Notes: generated from the letters alone by a model not told the origin. A stretch of 64,000 nt of DNA from Amazonocrinis nigriterrae CENA67 (GCF_016056305.1 NZ_JAECZC010000002.1:141934-205933), one strand, 5' to 3'. Shown: positions 17,630 through 27,979, counted from the first letter of the stretch. A program made the numbers and translations.

Positions 17630-17660
17630 GGAACACGAGAATTAGCGTGTTCCTATTTTA
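17630..17660 (+). terminator. Terminator of petF copy 2
   Basis: Stem GGAACACG (17630-17637) / CGTGTTCC (17646-17653) followed by TATTTTATT; related to the copy 1 terminator. Confidence 0.65.
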
Positions 17661-17794
17661 TTGTCAAACCAATTCGCTTTTTCCCATTCGCAATTGACAA
17701 TTTCCTTCCCCACGCCTCTTGGCGGGTGCTTGAAGATTTATACGTGTTTTTATTTTTCTCATCTTATTTGTTTCAGCACAAGTTTAGTTGAAAC

Positions 17795-17869
17795 ATGAGT
17801 TTAATTCTTCAAGTAGAGGATGGAAATAATGAAAAATGCTTATACTACAATTACCAAGCAATGAATTGA
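17795..17869 (+). CDS. Possible 24-residue peptide ahead of a strong terminator
   Basis: ATG at 17795 opens 24 codons (MSLILQVEDG...) ending TGA at 17867-17869, three bases before a strong terminator. A second frame, ATG 17829, gives only eleven codons. There is no clear ribosome-binding site. The unit may instead be a small RNA that ends at that terminator. Confidence 0.3.
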   Translation: MSLILQVEDGNNEKCLYYNYQAMN

Positions 17870-17872
17870 TAG

Positions 17873-17907
17873 GCTCCTAGTCTTAGACCGGCTAGGAGCT
17901 TTTTTTT
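17873..17907 (+). terminator. Strong Rho-independent terminator of a small transcript
   Basis: GCTCCTAG (17873-17880) / CTAGGAGC (17892-17899) followed by eight T. No annotated gene lies directly upstream, so a short RNA or micro-ORF transcript ends here. Confidence 0.75.
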
Positions 17908-18109
17908 ATCAATTAGGTTTAATGTGAATTAACTATTGAAACTCTTGTAATTTTTTGATAGTTCCTAAAGGATGATTTGGGATTATTTTCAAAACCCTTA
18001 CTTAACAAGATTTTTTTGAATTCACTTCAGGCGTAATTTATTCGTATCCAGCAGATGTAGATGAAATACAGCATTTTTCATTGGCATGAGGTACAAAAAT
18101 TACAGGCTT

Positions 18110-18400
18110 TGAGGCAGGAGGCAGGAGGTTTAGCAGTCCCCGTCTTGGTGTTAGCGTAGCGGTAGCGACGTAGGAGCGTCGGCAGTGCGGTCTTGGGGCC
18201 TCACGCCACGTGCTTTGGGTGTCGGCATAGCCGGACGGCAGTTGCTCATAGGGAGCCACTGCCGTTCCCCGTTCAACGAAGTCGTTCCCTCTCCCTTGGG
18301 AGAGGGTTCCCACTTTCTTATGGTAGGGGTTCTCGAAGAGTACCCGTAAGGACTTGTTGCCAGATGGGGAACTACACCAAGCCGAAGGGCAGGCAGGAGT
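18110..18400. repeat. Dispersed GC-rich repeat block
   Basis: Contains GTTAGCGTAGCGGTAGCGACG, GGAGCGTCGGCAGTGCGGTC and several GAACG/CGTTC-type hairpins, related to 12788-12895 and 29920-30065. It reads as open on both strands because of low stop density, but has no gene-like features. Confidence 0.65.
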
Positions 18401-18590
18401 TAGAAGCTTTCCATCTGATGAATGAATTTTGCGTTGTGTACTTCATTTACTTGCAAACTGTTGTAATGTAGCAGTTATTAAAGTATTCCTTCAGGATACA
18501 ATAATTATTTCTGTTGATAGATTAAAATCCAAAAGTTGAATTGTTACTGTATAAATGTTCACAAGAATCTATTACCAAAATTAACTCAAA

Positions 18591-18863
18591 ATGAACATTC
18601 TTGCTTGGATTGTTTTAGGTCTAATTGCTGGTGCTATTGCCAAGGCTATTTACCCTGGTCATCAAGGTGGTGGCGTTCTAGGAACAATCATTCTAGGAAT
18701 TATCGGTGCTTTCATTGGTGGTAGTTTGGGAGTTTTCTTCAGTACAGGAAATTTGACACTAGCAGCTCCTACTCTAAGTATTCCTGGTATCTTAGTAGCC
18801 GTTATTGGTGCGCTTGTCGCAGTTTTCTTGTGGAACTTGTTAACTCGTCGTAGTGCTGTCTAA
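18591..18863 (+). CDS. GlsB/YeaQ/YmgE-family stress membrane protein
   Basis: A 90-residue inner-membrane protein of the transglycosylase-associated (GlsB/YeaQ/YmgE) family. Three hydrophobic segments are visible: ILAWIVLGLIAGAIAKAI, VLGTIILGIIGAFIGGSLGVFF and GILVAVIGALVAVFLWNLL. The glycine-rich pattern G(L/V)IAG..A..I.PG..GGG..GTI.LGI.GA.IGG is that of the family. Members are often stress-induced, but the biochemical role is unknown. It stands alone between gene-free stretches and ends with a good terminator. Confidence 0.85.
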   Translation: MNILAWIVLGLIAGAIAKAIYPGHQGGGVLGTIILGIIGAFIGGSLGVFFSTGNLTLAAPTLSIPGILVAVIGALVAVFLWNLLTRRSAV

Positions 18864-18942
18864 TAAATTTAAAACTGACCAATTAATGCTAAATTTCGGG
18901 GTATTAATTTTAAACTTTTCCATCCCTGAATTCAATTTTAAT

Positions 18943-18983
18943 AATAGCGCTTGTCTCTAGTTGTACAAGCGCTATTATTTTTT
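18943..18983 (+). terminator. Terminator after the GlsB-like gene
   Basis: 12-bp perfect stem AATAGCGCTTGT (18943-18954) / ACAAGCGCTATT (18965-18976) followed by ATTTTTT. Confidence 0.85.
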
Positions 18984-19599
18984 AAATTCAGTCAATAGCC
19001 TCTCACAGTGTATGCATCTTCAAATATTCACACAATCTAAAAATGCAATTAGACCTTTGATATATACTAGCAAATAACATCGTTATTTCCTCAGTTTGAA
19101 TGCAGTTATTACCTGAGAAAGACTAACTTGAAGTGACGAAATTGCTATGATGAACTCGTAACAAAAAATTACTGGCTGGGTGTTATTCCGCTGTGACCCA
19201 TTGTCGTGTGTCGAAGGAGAGCGACGGCAGATACACGAACAGTAAACATATTGACCAGAAATGTTGTGGAGTTTTTGTCGCTTCCTCCACATTAGTTACT
19301 GCAGAGGTTAAGGTGAAAGTCTTAATACAGAGCGGTCCCATGGCAGTAAAGTTCTGGTTGATAGTTACAGTAATTTACTGTAATATTCAAACTACTTTAG
19401 TTCACTAGTTGAACTAAAGTAGTTTGGCTATTCAAAATTGCGAATCTTCTTATCAATGGCACTAGTTATGATATCGCGTCTACCCCAACAGATAAATTTT
19501 GTAAACTAAATTATATTAGTTTATACTCGACCTACTCTTGGCATTCTTATTGTTATTTTACGCCCTTATCCTGCATACAGTACGAATTACGAATTACCC
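18984..19599. other. Gene-poor stretch with a long palindrome
   Basis: No convincing gene. Short frames at 19083-19408 on both strands lack start signals and family resemblance. The region contains the palindrome at 19388-19426. Confidence 0.5.
19388..19426. repeat. 17-bp stem inverted repeat
   Basis: CAAACTACTTTAGTTCA (19388-19404) and its exact complement (19410-19426) around a CTAGT loop. The flanks are not T-rich, so it may be a binding site, a folded RNA end or a repeat relic. Confidence 0.7.
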
Positions 19600-20973
19600 C
19601 TAGTAGAGCGTCACCCCTTGATTATAGGCATTTACAAAACTAGCGTAGTCGTACTCAACTTGAGCTGCATAGTCTAACGCAAAGTTAACAATCTCATCTT
19701 TGAATTCACTCTTATTACCGCTGACAATATCAGTTACTTCTTTGTCAACGCTGTCAGGAATAATTGCAGCATCGTAGTCTTTATCGGAGATTGCATGGTT
19801 CTTAGCAACAACCTTACCTGCATACCCCATCGCATCCATGAACTTTGATTTGGTGGTGAGCAAGGTATAGTCAAAGTCTACCTGATAAGGGGATTTTTCA
19901 TGCACCATAAATGGGATGCCATTGACCGTAGTGTAGCCAACCAAGGGATCAGTATTAGAGAGCATTGCTTTAGTGGCAACTGTTACCCTCTCTCCTTCAT
20001 GGTTTCCATAGACTGAAGTTGGTAGCAAACCTGGAACTGCGATCGCAACTGCGCTACTGCCTTCTTGTTTCATCTCTAAAATTCTATCATCGCTGGTTGC
20101 TGAACTTGGGCCTTCAATCAGCAAGTAATAGCGATACTTACCAAGACTACCAGTACCAGAACCTAATTTGAGACGGATATCTTTCAAGGTATAGTAACTA
20201 TTGCTATAGCGTTTACTACTGGGAATTGAGGCGATGTAGCTGCTCATAGCATTACTAATGTCTGAATATGTGCTACTAGATACAGGCTCAAGTACAGAAG
20301 TTGTCTGGAAAACTCGATTACCATTGTTATCTAAGATAGTGTTCTTATCTAGCAAGTCAGAACGGCTGTTATTTGATGCTTTTTGAATCAAATCCTTGAC
20401 CACACCGTTTGTATTGCCAGATTCGAGACGGTAAGATAGTTCATCGTTAGTTCCCTTAAAATCACTCATCTTGTTGAGGTAAGTATCCAAGAAATTGCGA
20501 ACAATATCTTGAGCATCACTAGAACTCAAACCATTCTCTTTAGCCGCTAACAGAATAGAAACTGCCATACGTCGCAAGTCCCAAACGTAGGGCCCAAGAT
20601 AGCCTTCATCAAAGTCAGTGGTATCAAAAACGTTGTTGTCATTGCTATCTCTCATACCTCCAAGATTTTGCATGTGCATATCCCCCTCTAACCAGATGGC
20701 TGATGTGGCAGAATTGACAAATGCTGATCCTGGTAAAGTTTGCATATCACGATAAAATATGTGAGCCGTCCCCCGATAAAAGGCAAAAGGACTAACTGTC
20801 ATTTTTCGCATTTTCGTCGCCAGTTCTTGAGGTAACTGTGATGCAAATGGATGGTTGTATTGGTAAATTTCATTCACCACCCAACTTGAACGGGAAGTTG
20901 CAGCTTGAGTTGTAGATGTAAACCCCAAAGTGAACATAAAGACAGCTGCGATCGCAGATATGTATTTCAGCAT
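19600..20973 (-). CDS. Secreted DUF2252 protein
   Basis: A 457-residue protein with a cleavable signal peptide (MLKYISAIAAVFMFTLGFTSTTQAA). The rest carries DUF2252 hallmarks: MTVSPFAFYRGTAHIFYRDM, WLEGDMHMQNLGGMRD and DTTDFDEGYLGPYVWDLRRMAVSILLAAKENG. Together these resemble the catalytic arrangement of kinase-like (aminoglycoside phosphotransferase-type) folds, but no substrate is known. Export outside the cytosol is unusual for an ATP-dependent kinase. The gene is monocistronic, downstream of psbA on the same strand and separated from it by the psbA terminator. Confidence 0.85.
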   Translation of the reverse strand: MLKYISAIAAVFMFTLGFTSTTQAATSRSSWVVNEIYQYNHPFASQLPQELATKMRKMTVSPFAFYRGTAHIFYRDMQTLPGSAFVNSATSAIWLEGDMHMQNLGGMRDSNDNNVFDTTDFDEGYLGPYVWDLRRMAVSILLAAKENGLSSSDAQDIVRNFLDTYLNKMSDFKGTNDELSYRLESGNTNGVVKDLIQKASNNSRSDLLDKNTILDNNGNRVFQTTSVLEPVSSSTYSDISNAMSSYIASIPSSKRYSNSYYTLKDIRLKLGSGTGSLGKYRYYLLIEGPSSATSDDRILEMKQEGSSAVAIAVPGLLPTSVYGNHEGERVTVATKAMLSNTDPLVGYTTVNGIPFMVHEKSPYQVDFDYTLLTTKSKFMDAMGYAGKVVAKNHAISDKDYDAAIIPDSVDKEVTDIVSGNKSEFKDEIVNFALDYAAQVEYDYASFVNAYNQGVTLY

Positions 20974-21139
20974 GAAAATTTATTAAGGGGTAAAAAAATT
21001 AGCTATTGCCGAACTCTTGTTTAGGACAATTATCCAACAACAACTCTTTTAACACCTTGAGCGATAGTTTAGAAAGTCATCTAAAGCACAATGCAACAAC
21101 TATTTATAGCCAGCAATCTTTTGGCTGACCACTAACACT

Positions 21140-21173
21140 AAAAAGCGCCCCCCCGAATGGGAGAGCGCTTTTT
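21140..21173 (-). terminator. Terminator of psbA
   Basis: AAAAAGCGC (21140-21148) / GCGCTTTTT (21165-21173) with an inner CCC/GGG extension. On the minus strand the stem ends in five T. Confidence 0.85.
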
Positions 21174-21198
21174 GCTTTACTTGACGTGGCTAGAAGAA

Positions 21199-22311
<1,113 letters not shown>

Positions 22312-22341
22312 TCAGGCGCTTTTGTTTTTGCCTGTGATAGT

Positions 22342-22371
22342 AATTTACACTGCTTTACAAAAGTTAATCAA
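22342..22371 (-). promoter_or_regulatory. Candidate psbA promoter
   Basis: On the minus strand TTGATT (22366-22371) and TAAATT (22342-22347) are separated by 18 bp, about 60 bp before the ATG. Read by eye, not experimentally supported. Confidence 0.4.
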
Positions 22372-22648
22372 GTGTTGTAAGTTTTGTTATGGTAATTGCT
22401 GTTATTAGCTTTGCTTATTAAAAATCAGACTGAGGCAAAATTACAGTAGCGGCAATTCATGTAGACGCAAAGCGGCTTCCCGCAGGGTATTACCGCTACG
22501 TGAAACCAGGGGTTTCGGCTATTGGATATTGTGGAAATTGGAAATTGGCAAGAATTATCTCCTGGCGGGGATATGTGCGCTCTGTTAACGGCTGATTCAC
22601 GTTAGATTAAGTTTTGACTGCTAGGCGATTGAAGCAATACATACGGAT
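22372..22648. other. Region upstream of psbA
   Basis: Holds a GC-rich dispersed repeat piece at about 22464-22512 (GACGCAAAGCGGCTTCCCGC, then GGGTATTACCGCTACG) and nothing gene-like. It separates the divergent psbA and tautomerase-like genes. Confidence 0.5.
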
Positions 22649-23035
22649 ATGGTACAGACCAAAATTTACGGATTGAGAGAGCATCTTAACCCGATTAGGC
22701 CGAAACTCTCCGATGTCATTCATTCTTGTGTAGTAGATGCACTTCAGTATCCACCTGAGAAACGCGCACACCGATTCTTTCTCCTCGAAAGAGATGATTT
22801 TTTCTATCCAGAAGGGCGCACCGAGCGTTACACCATTATTGAATTTAGTATGATCGAGGGACGCAGTATTGAGGCGAAAAAGCAGTTGATTCGTTTACTG
22901 TTTGAGCGGTTACAGCCACTGGGAATTTCACCACAAGATTTAGAAATGACGATTTTTGAAACTCCGAAGCACAATTGGGGTTTTCGAGGGCTGCCTGGAG
23001 ATGAGCATCAACTCAATTATAAAATCGAGGTGTAA
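22649..23035 (+). CDS. Tautomerase-superfamily protein without N-terminal proline
   Basis: A 128-residue small protein resembling the tautomerase family with the IIEFSMIEGRSIEAKKQLIRLLFERL and EMTIFETPKHNWGFRGLPGDE blocks. Active tautomerases use Pro1 after Met removal; here residue 2 is Val (MVQTKIYG), so classical Pro1 chemistry is not expected unless another start is used. The subgroup function is unknown to me. The ATG is followed by a compact, complete domain. Single gene between psbA (divergent) and the dimethylformamidase-like gene (convergent). Confidence 0.7.
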   Translation: MVQTKIYGLREHLNPIRPKLSDVIHSCVVDALQYPPEKRAHRFFLLERDDFFYPEGRTERYTIIEFSMIEGRSIEAKKQLIRLLFERLQPLGISPQDLEMTIFETPKHNWGFRGLPGDEHQLNYKIEV

Positions 23036-23146
23036 TCTATTTGCGTTGCGATCGCGGGACTTGTGATAAATGCGGCCTTATTCCCTTGTCTGTTCTTTCC
23101 CTGACCCCCTGTTCAAAACAGCATCTCTTCCTTGACTGCTAATTAC

Positions 23147-25261
23147 TCAAGAAGATTGTGGTGGCTCAAAACCTGACCAAACTCCTATATCTTCTAGCAT
23201 ATTGTAAATAATTCGTTGGTAAGGTTTTGATTCTCTACTCGGAAAAACCTTCCAAGAATCCAAGCCCCAAGAAGTTTGTAATGAACCCGCAGAGAATACT
23301 TTAGCTCCACTAGGGGCAGTAAAGTAAACCCCCTGTGCTGTCTGTACTGCACTCAAAGCTAAATCTCCAATAAAAGACTGTGAAACGTTAGACGAGTCAG
23401 GTATTGGATCTGTTATTGTTGACTCAAAGATAATTGAATCTACAAAGCTGGGTGTGCCTGTTTTTGTCTGTGGCTGTGCGCTGGGATCTGGATCAATATG
23501 ATCCCATTCATAACCAACTAATAAAGGAATCTGATCCCCTGGTTTTAAGCCTGTTCCTCTCAATACCGGATCATCTTTTTTAATTTGTAGCGAATAGCCA
23601 CCGTAAAGAGCATTAGTATCACCTATGTACCCAACACCTAATAATCCTAGCTCCGCTGTGATTGTACATCCATCAATTGTTTTACCAAATACTTCTGGAT
23701 CACGGAATCTATAGGTAGGTGGCACATTTAATGTATCTAGTTGATAATTGCTGACTACGCCGCCAGCTAAATATTCATTGCGTTTGTGGATAACAGCAGT
23801 TCTATAATCACTACTCCATTTGATATTCCAATAGCAAGTGTTTGCAGATAGTGAAACAACACTCACACCTGATTCTATTGCTTCTTTAATGGCTTTATAC
23901 TCTTTAAAACTCCAGTACTCATCATGGCCACTAATCATAAAGGCAGAATAATTTTTCACATATCCTGAGCCATTTTTATCTATATCCTGTCCAGAGCAGT
24001 AAGAAACACGATAGGCATTTTTCTCTAACCATCTAATTGTTTGGTATTCCCACCTGAGTGGGTTACTATTAGGCGTACCAGAATTGTATGTGTTTCCTTC
24101 CCAAGGGCGGTCTAGAGAAATTTGAAGCGATCGCTCTCCACCTGAGTAGGCAGAATATCGATTATAAGAATTATAGCCAAAACTATTATATGCATAATGG
24201 GTGCTAAATGCAAATTTATAAAGAATATCAGACTCTAAGTTATCATCACGCAGCACAAAGAAGGATAAACATTGCTTACCAGTACTTTTGTCTGTGAGTT
24301 TGACCAAGTAACAACCAGTGACCCAAGTTGCATCTGTTTGTAATGTGTAGGTTGTCAACCAGTTAAATCTAACTAATTTAGTTGCAGGGTTAACTATTTC
24401 TGTACTTTGGGGAATTGCAGGAATATCATCAACTAAATAAAGTAGTCTAGCTCCTACCCCATTGTAGTAACCTAATCTAAATACCTCAATTTTGATATTT
24501 CCTGCAACTGCTAAACTTGCTTTGACATCAATAAATTCTCCTTTATTGATTGATTCAGAAGAAAGAAAAGCAGCTATCTCTAAATTTTGAGCATAATTAA
24601 TATTGTCCCATCCCTGTGTACCTTGTTTTAAGTTTTCTAAGAAGATTGGGTGAGTTGTTACGTGTTCTCTGACGCGAATAGTTTGAGTTTCAGCACTCGC
24701 ATCAAAGACTATATCTTGATAGTAGTAACTGTTTTGAAAACTAAAACTAGGAAAAGCCGGGTATTGTGTGGCTCGATCATTGTAACCAGGGGCGTAGTAT
24801 GCAAAAACACTGTTCACCGACTCGCTTGCACCTAATACAGTAATTGCATCTTTGGTGTAAGGATTGTTGAAGAAAAAACCTGTTCTTGGGAGTCTTTTTA
24901 AAATCTCTGTAGAGACAAGATAAATTTTGTTTGGCTCAATTGTGATAGGTGTACTGAGAGTTACTTCATTCCAAGAGTCTCCCACAATGTTTGTAAATTC
25001 TGCTTCAGCTAATAATTGCTGAGTTTCTACATCCCATAATCGTGCTTTGTGGCTTTGGTTTATATCATCAGTAGCAGGAATCCAAGCTCTAATAGCCTTG
25101 ATAACACCCTGAACAGAAGTTTTAAATTTGAAACCAGCATCATAAGGTAAATCTTCCCCTGCAATGCTTCCATCAATTCTAGGGTCTTTATTATCAAATA
25201 AACGAAGATTTTTAGTAGCAATACCTAAGATATAATCAATAAAAGCGGGTTCTGATGGCAT
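23147..25261 (-). CDS. DUF4082 plus N,N-dimethylformamidase beta-like protein
   Basis: A 704-residue protein. Residues about 30-190 (DAGFKFKTSVQGVIKAIRAWIPA... SWNEVTLSTPITIEPNKIYLVS) are a DUF4082 beta-sandwich domain, often found beside carbohydrate-active or surface modules. Residues about 220-700 resemble the large subunit of N,N-dimethylformamidase: YYNGVGARLLY, LRWEYQTIRWLEKNAYRVSYCSGQDID and FMISGHDEYWSFKEYKAIKEAIESGVSVVSLSANTCYW. No signal peptide is visible despite the surface-like DUF4082 domain, and no small-subunit gene lies nearby. The real substrate is unlikely to be dimethylformamide; an amide or glycan role is only a guess. Confidence 0.75.
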   Translation of the reverse strand: MPSEPAFIDYILGIATKNLRLFDNKDPRIDGSIAGEDLPYDAGFKFKTSVQGVIKAIRAWIPATDDINQSHKARLWDVETQQLLAEAEFTNIVGDSWNEVTLSTPITIEPNKIYLVSTEILKRLPRTGFFFNNPYTKDAITVLGASESVNSVFAYYAPGYNDRATQYPAFPSFSFQNSYYYQDIVFDASAETQTIRVREHVTTHPIFLENLKQGTQGWDNINYAQNLEIAAFLSSESINKGEFIDVKASLAVAGNIKIEVFRLGYYNGVGARLLYLVDDIPAIPQSTEIVNPATKLVRFNWLTTYTLQTDATWVTGCYLVKLTDKSTGKQCLSFFVLRDDNLESDILYKFAFSTHYAYNSFGYNSYNRYSAYSGGERSLQISLDRPWEGNTYNSGTPNSNPLRWEYQTIRWLEKNAYRVSYCSGQDIDKNGSGYVKNYSAFMISGHDEYWSFKEYKAIKEAIESGVSVVSLSANTCYWNIKWSSDYRTAVIHKRNEYLAGGVVSNYQLDTLNVPPTYRFRDPEVFGKTIDGCTITAELGLLGVGYIGDTNALYGGYSLQIKKDDPVLRGTGLKPGDQIPLLVGYEWDHIDPDPSAQPQTKTGTPSFVDSIIFESTITDPIPDSSNVSQSFIGDLALSAVQTAQGVYFTAPSGAKVFSAGSLQTSWGLDSWKVFPSRESKPYQRIIYNMLEDIGVWSGFEPPQSS

Positions 25262-25511
25262 AAATCAATTACCATTGTAGATTACAATCAAATCTACATT
25301 TTGGATTTGTGATTTTCCGGATTTCTTTTGGTTCAACCACCTTTAAACGTGAAGATATAGCTACTTACCAATTGTTGAAGTAATTCCCCGTTTTATTGAA
25401 CAGCCGAACTTTAGGTATAAGTCCAACACTCAGAGAATTTAGACAATGGGTGAAAGAGCAAAGTTGAATTTTGAAAAGTATAAATATAATCTTATTGAAT
25501 TAAATACACGA

Positions 25512-25539
25512 GTAGGGGTGTACAGCTGTACGCCCCTAC
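25512..25539. repeat. GTAGGGG..GTACA palindrome
   Basis: GTAGGGGTGTACA / TGTACGCCCCTAC around GC, one mismatch. Same repeat as 13009-13030. It lies between the PBP-like gene and the DUF4082 gene. Confidence 0.7.
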
Positions 25540-25560
25540 AATCTTCTATCTCTAAATCAA

Positions 25561-26448
25561 TTAATTCTCCAAAATCATAGCTTGCTGCCCTTGAGGCGAA
25601 GTTGCATAACCTAAGAACGCTTGAACACTAGGATTTGCAGGGTTTTTATAGACATAATAAAGTTGTCGTTGGTAGGGATAACCACTGGCGTCTGGATTTA
25701 ACCCATCAATGGCAACAACTCGCACTGTTTGCTGATTGGCAACCTGTGCAAAGGTAGCATAGCCTATACCATCAGTTCCTAAAGCTTGGAGTAGGGGAGT
25801 TGTGGCATCCCGTGATAGTGTTGTAAAGTTTGATGCTGTGCCAAAATTAGTCCCTTTCAGCACGATTTCTTGGAATGCTTGATGGGTACCACTGACAGCT
25901 GGTCGATTAATGACTCGGATAGTTCCACTGTTACCACCGACTGCTGACCAGTTGTTAATTTTACCTTGAAAAATATCTGCTACTTGAGCGCTAGTTAATC
26001 CTTGATTGAAAGGATTTGCTTTACCAACCACAATAGCGATCGCATCCGTAGTTAAAGCAACTGCTACTAATCCCTGACTTTGTTCTTGTGCAGTTAAAGG
26101 TCGAGATACTGCTGCAATATCCACTCTACCAGCAATCAGATCCGCAATCCCATTTTGAGAACCGTTAGCAGTAGCCACAACATTAGTACCAGGAAACTGC
26201 TTCTCAAAACCTCTTTTGAGATTTTGGTTAATTGTCACCATGCTAGTAGAACCGTCTATCTTTACGGTAGTACCGCTAGGCACTGAATTTGGAAGTGGGA
26301 AAGCCGGATTTACAGAGGTTGTATTAGTAGAAGTAGTTGTGACTGTAGATGCTGGTTGGCGCTTAAAAAAGAACCAATAACCACCACCAAACACAATTAG
26401 AAATAAAATAATAAAAACAATTGGAGGTGGGCTGTTTTTTGTTTTCAT
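25561..26448 (-). CDS. PstS-like substrate-binding protein, membrane-anchored
   Basis: A 295-residue type II periplasmic binding protein resembling PstS or SphX phosphate binders. Residues 9-27 are one membrane segment (IVFIILFLIVFGGGYWFFF), acting as a signal anchor rather than a lipobox. A Thr/Ser-rich linker follows. KIDGSTSMVTINQNLKRGFEKQFPG, ADLIAGRVDIAAVSRPLT, ADIFQGKINNWSAVGG and NRPAVSGTHQAFQEIVL are the expected ligand-binding loops. No pstCAB genes are adjacent. It follows the PspA-like gene by 34 bp on the same strand, so the two are probably co-transcribed, hinting at a membrane-stress or phosphate-linked role. Confidence 0.8.
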   Translation of the reverse strand: MKTKNSPPPIVFIILFLIVFGGGYWFFFKRQPASTVTTTSTNTTSVNPAFPLPNSVPSGTTVKIDGSTSMVTINQNLKRGFEKQFPGTNVVATANGSQNGIADLIAGRVDIAAVSRPLTAQEQSQGLVAVALTTDAIAIVVGKANPFNQGLTSAQVADIFQGKINNWSAVGGNSGTIRVINRPAVSGTHQAFQEIVLKGTNFGTASNFTTLSRDATTPLLQALGTDGIGYATFAQVANQQTVRVVAIDGLNPDASGYPYQRQLYYVYKNPANPSVQAFLGYATSPQGQQAMILEN

Positions 26449-26482
26449 ATCTGTTTATTTATTCTGTTAATTATTTGTTAGT

Positions 26483-27169
26483 TTAATCCAACATTTGCAA
26501 ACGGCGAGAAATTTCATCATCTATAGTTAAGAGTTCTATGTCAGCTTGGATTTTCTCAACTGGATTTTCAGACATTTCTGCTAAAGCGTTGCTTTGTGAA
26601 TTCCGCCGTTCAACTGCATTTTTAGCCTTTTCAAAGTCACTTTTAGCTGAACCAATATCAAATTCATTATTGACTTTAGCAATCATCACTAATGCTTCAT
26701 TCACTTCTGACATATCTTTCATATTCTGCATGTCAGCTTTGTAGGTTTCTAGTTTCATCCGTTCCCGGTTAAGCTTGTCTTTGGAAGCATTAACAGCTGT
26801 TTCAGCTTGCTTGACCATCTCCTCCAGTTTCGGCAAAATCTGCTCTGTCTGAATTACTTTAGTCATCGCCATCCGTGCTGCTTCTTGATTACCACTGCGC
26901 TGGGCAATACTGGCTTGCTGTTCTAAAGTTTGTAATTCTTTGACTTTTGTTTGATATTTACTTTTGGCTGTTTGATAAGAAGCCTCTTGCATAGCTACAG
27001 CTTGAGCCAGTTTTTGCACCGATTCCTGCATTGATTGCAACGATTCTTCAGCTACAGCCACAGCCACTTTGCCACCAGATTCCACAGGCATTCCCCATAG
27101 CCAATTCCAAGTGCCAACTATAGTTCGTCCTGCTCTTTCACCCATTAACCAGTACACAAATTTTTTCAT
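26483..27169 (-). CDS. PspA/IM30-family coiled-coil protein
   Basis: A 228-residue protein of the PspA/Vipp1 superfamily, which forms ESCRT-III-like membrane-binding assemblies. Long helices fill residues 40-210 (ESLQSMQESVQKLAQAVAMQEASYQTAKSKY; AAVNASK-type heptads). The N-terminus MKKFVYWLMGERAGRTIVGTWNWLWG is amphipathic and aromatic but unlike canonical PspA, so this is a divergent member rather than the thylakoid Vipp1. ATG 27169 has CAGG upstream; the frame extends three codons further to a GTG. It leads the PstS-like gene by 34 bp. Confidence 0.72.
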   Translation of the reverse strand: MKKFVYWLMGERAGRTIVGTWNWLWGMPVESGGKVAVAVAEESLQSMQESVQKLAQAVAMQEASYQTAKSKYQTKVKELQTLEQQASIAQRSGNQEAARMAMTKVIQTEQILPKLEEMVKQAETAVNASKDKLNRERMKLETYKADMQNMKDMSEVNEALVMIAKVNNEFDIGSAKSDFEKAKNAVERRNSQSNALAEMSENPVEKIQADIELLTIDDEISRRLQMLD

Positions 27170-27979
27170 ACAGCACACCTGGGCAATTCAAAATTCAAAA
27201 TTCAAAATTGAGAAAACCAGTGATAATAAGGTTTTGCTCAGATACAGCTTTTTTATGTTTACTGCTCTTATTAGAATTACATCCAGTTTTTCTATGTTTA
27301 TGAAATGAGTGAGGGATTTCCAAAAAATAAACTTTCCTCAATAGTGGGATGGGTGTCCCCACCATTGGTGTCAAGTGAAAGCAGATGCTCAGATGTCAAG
27401 CGACCTTGGGGTGTTGCGTCGATGTCGTTGACGCACTGCCTTAACTAGTCCCATAGAACGCTGATGTTCAACGTTATTTGAACTCACACCTTGAATACTG
27501 GTGTTGTCAAGGCGATCGCTCGATTTAAAATGTAGACTGAGCAGCGATCGCTTTCTCATGGCGTGAGTATAATTAGCAAAATATCCTCAACTGACTCAGC
27601 CTATAGTAGGCTAACTCTCAATCTTGCTATTTCGTTGAGATACAGTACGCAAAAAAACACTGTTGAAAGGTAAATTTCAGAATTTTTGTGTCAACTGATT
27701 CTGATAAATTAGTAAACTAAATATCTATTAATACTTTTAACTGGTCGCGGCGAGGATTCCCCCACTATACCGAAGGGACTCTGGCTCTAGGTACACCGCT
27801 TTGGGACTGGGCACTAGGTACTGGGGACTGGGAAAACATTCTAAAATTTGGGAAGGTTCAAAGCAAATCCTATAATTTTTACTAACCCAATCCCTAATCC
27901 TTAATCCCCAGTCCCTTTTACAGTTTCCTAATCCGGCGCGGGTGTTGATAAAAGCAAGCACATTGATTAAATAAAAGTT
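27170..27979. other. Intergenic region before lysC
   Basis: Contains ATTCAAA repeats (27184-27210), a possible 56-codon gene (27389-27559, minus), HIP1 sites and a GGGACTGGG/CCCCAGTCCC repeat pair at about 27804-27915. The latter is an STRR cluster that can fold. Confidence 0.5.
27389..27559 (-). CDS. Possible small basic protein, 56 residues
   Basis: ATG (complement of 27557-27559) opens 56 codons to TGA (27389-27391). The product starts MRKRSLLSLHFKSSDRL and ends AVRQRHRRNTPRSLDI, strongly basic. TATACT lies about 10 bp before the ATG, and no good ribosome-binding site is seen. It overlaps two HIP1 sites. Not recognised; it could be a chance frame. Confidence 0.35.
   Translation of the reverse strand: MRKRSLLSLHFKSSDRLDNTSIQGVSSNNVEHQRSMGLVKAVRQRHRRNTPRSLDI

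Noticed and set aside
18038-18471. Overlapping frames of about 90 codons in the GC-rich block
   Set aside because: Dispersed palindromic repeat with low stop density; frames on both strands, no gene signals.
19083-19408. Two overlapping 70-residue frames in the gap after the GlsB-like gene
   Set aside because: No start signal, no recognisable domain, and composition unlike neighbouring genes.
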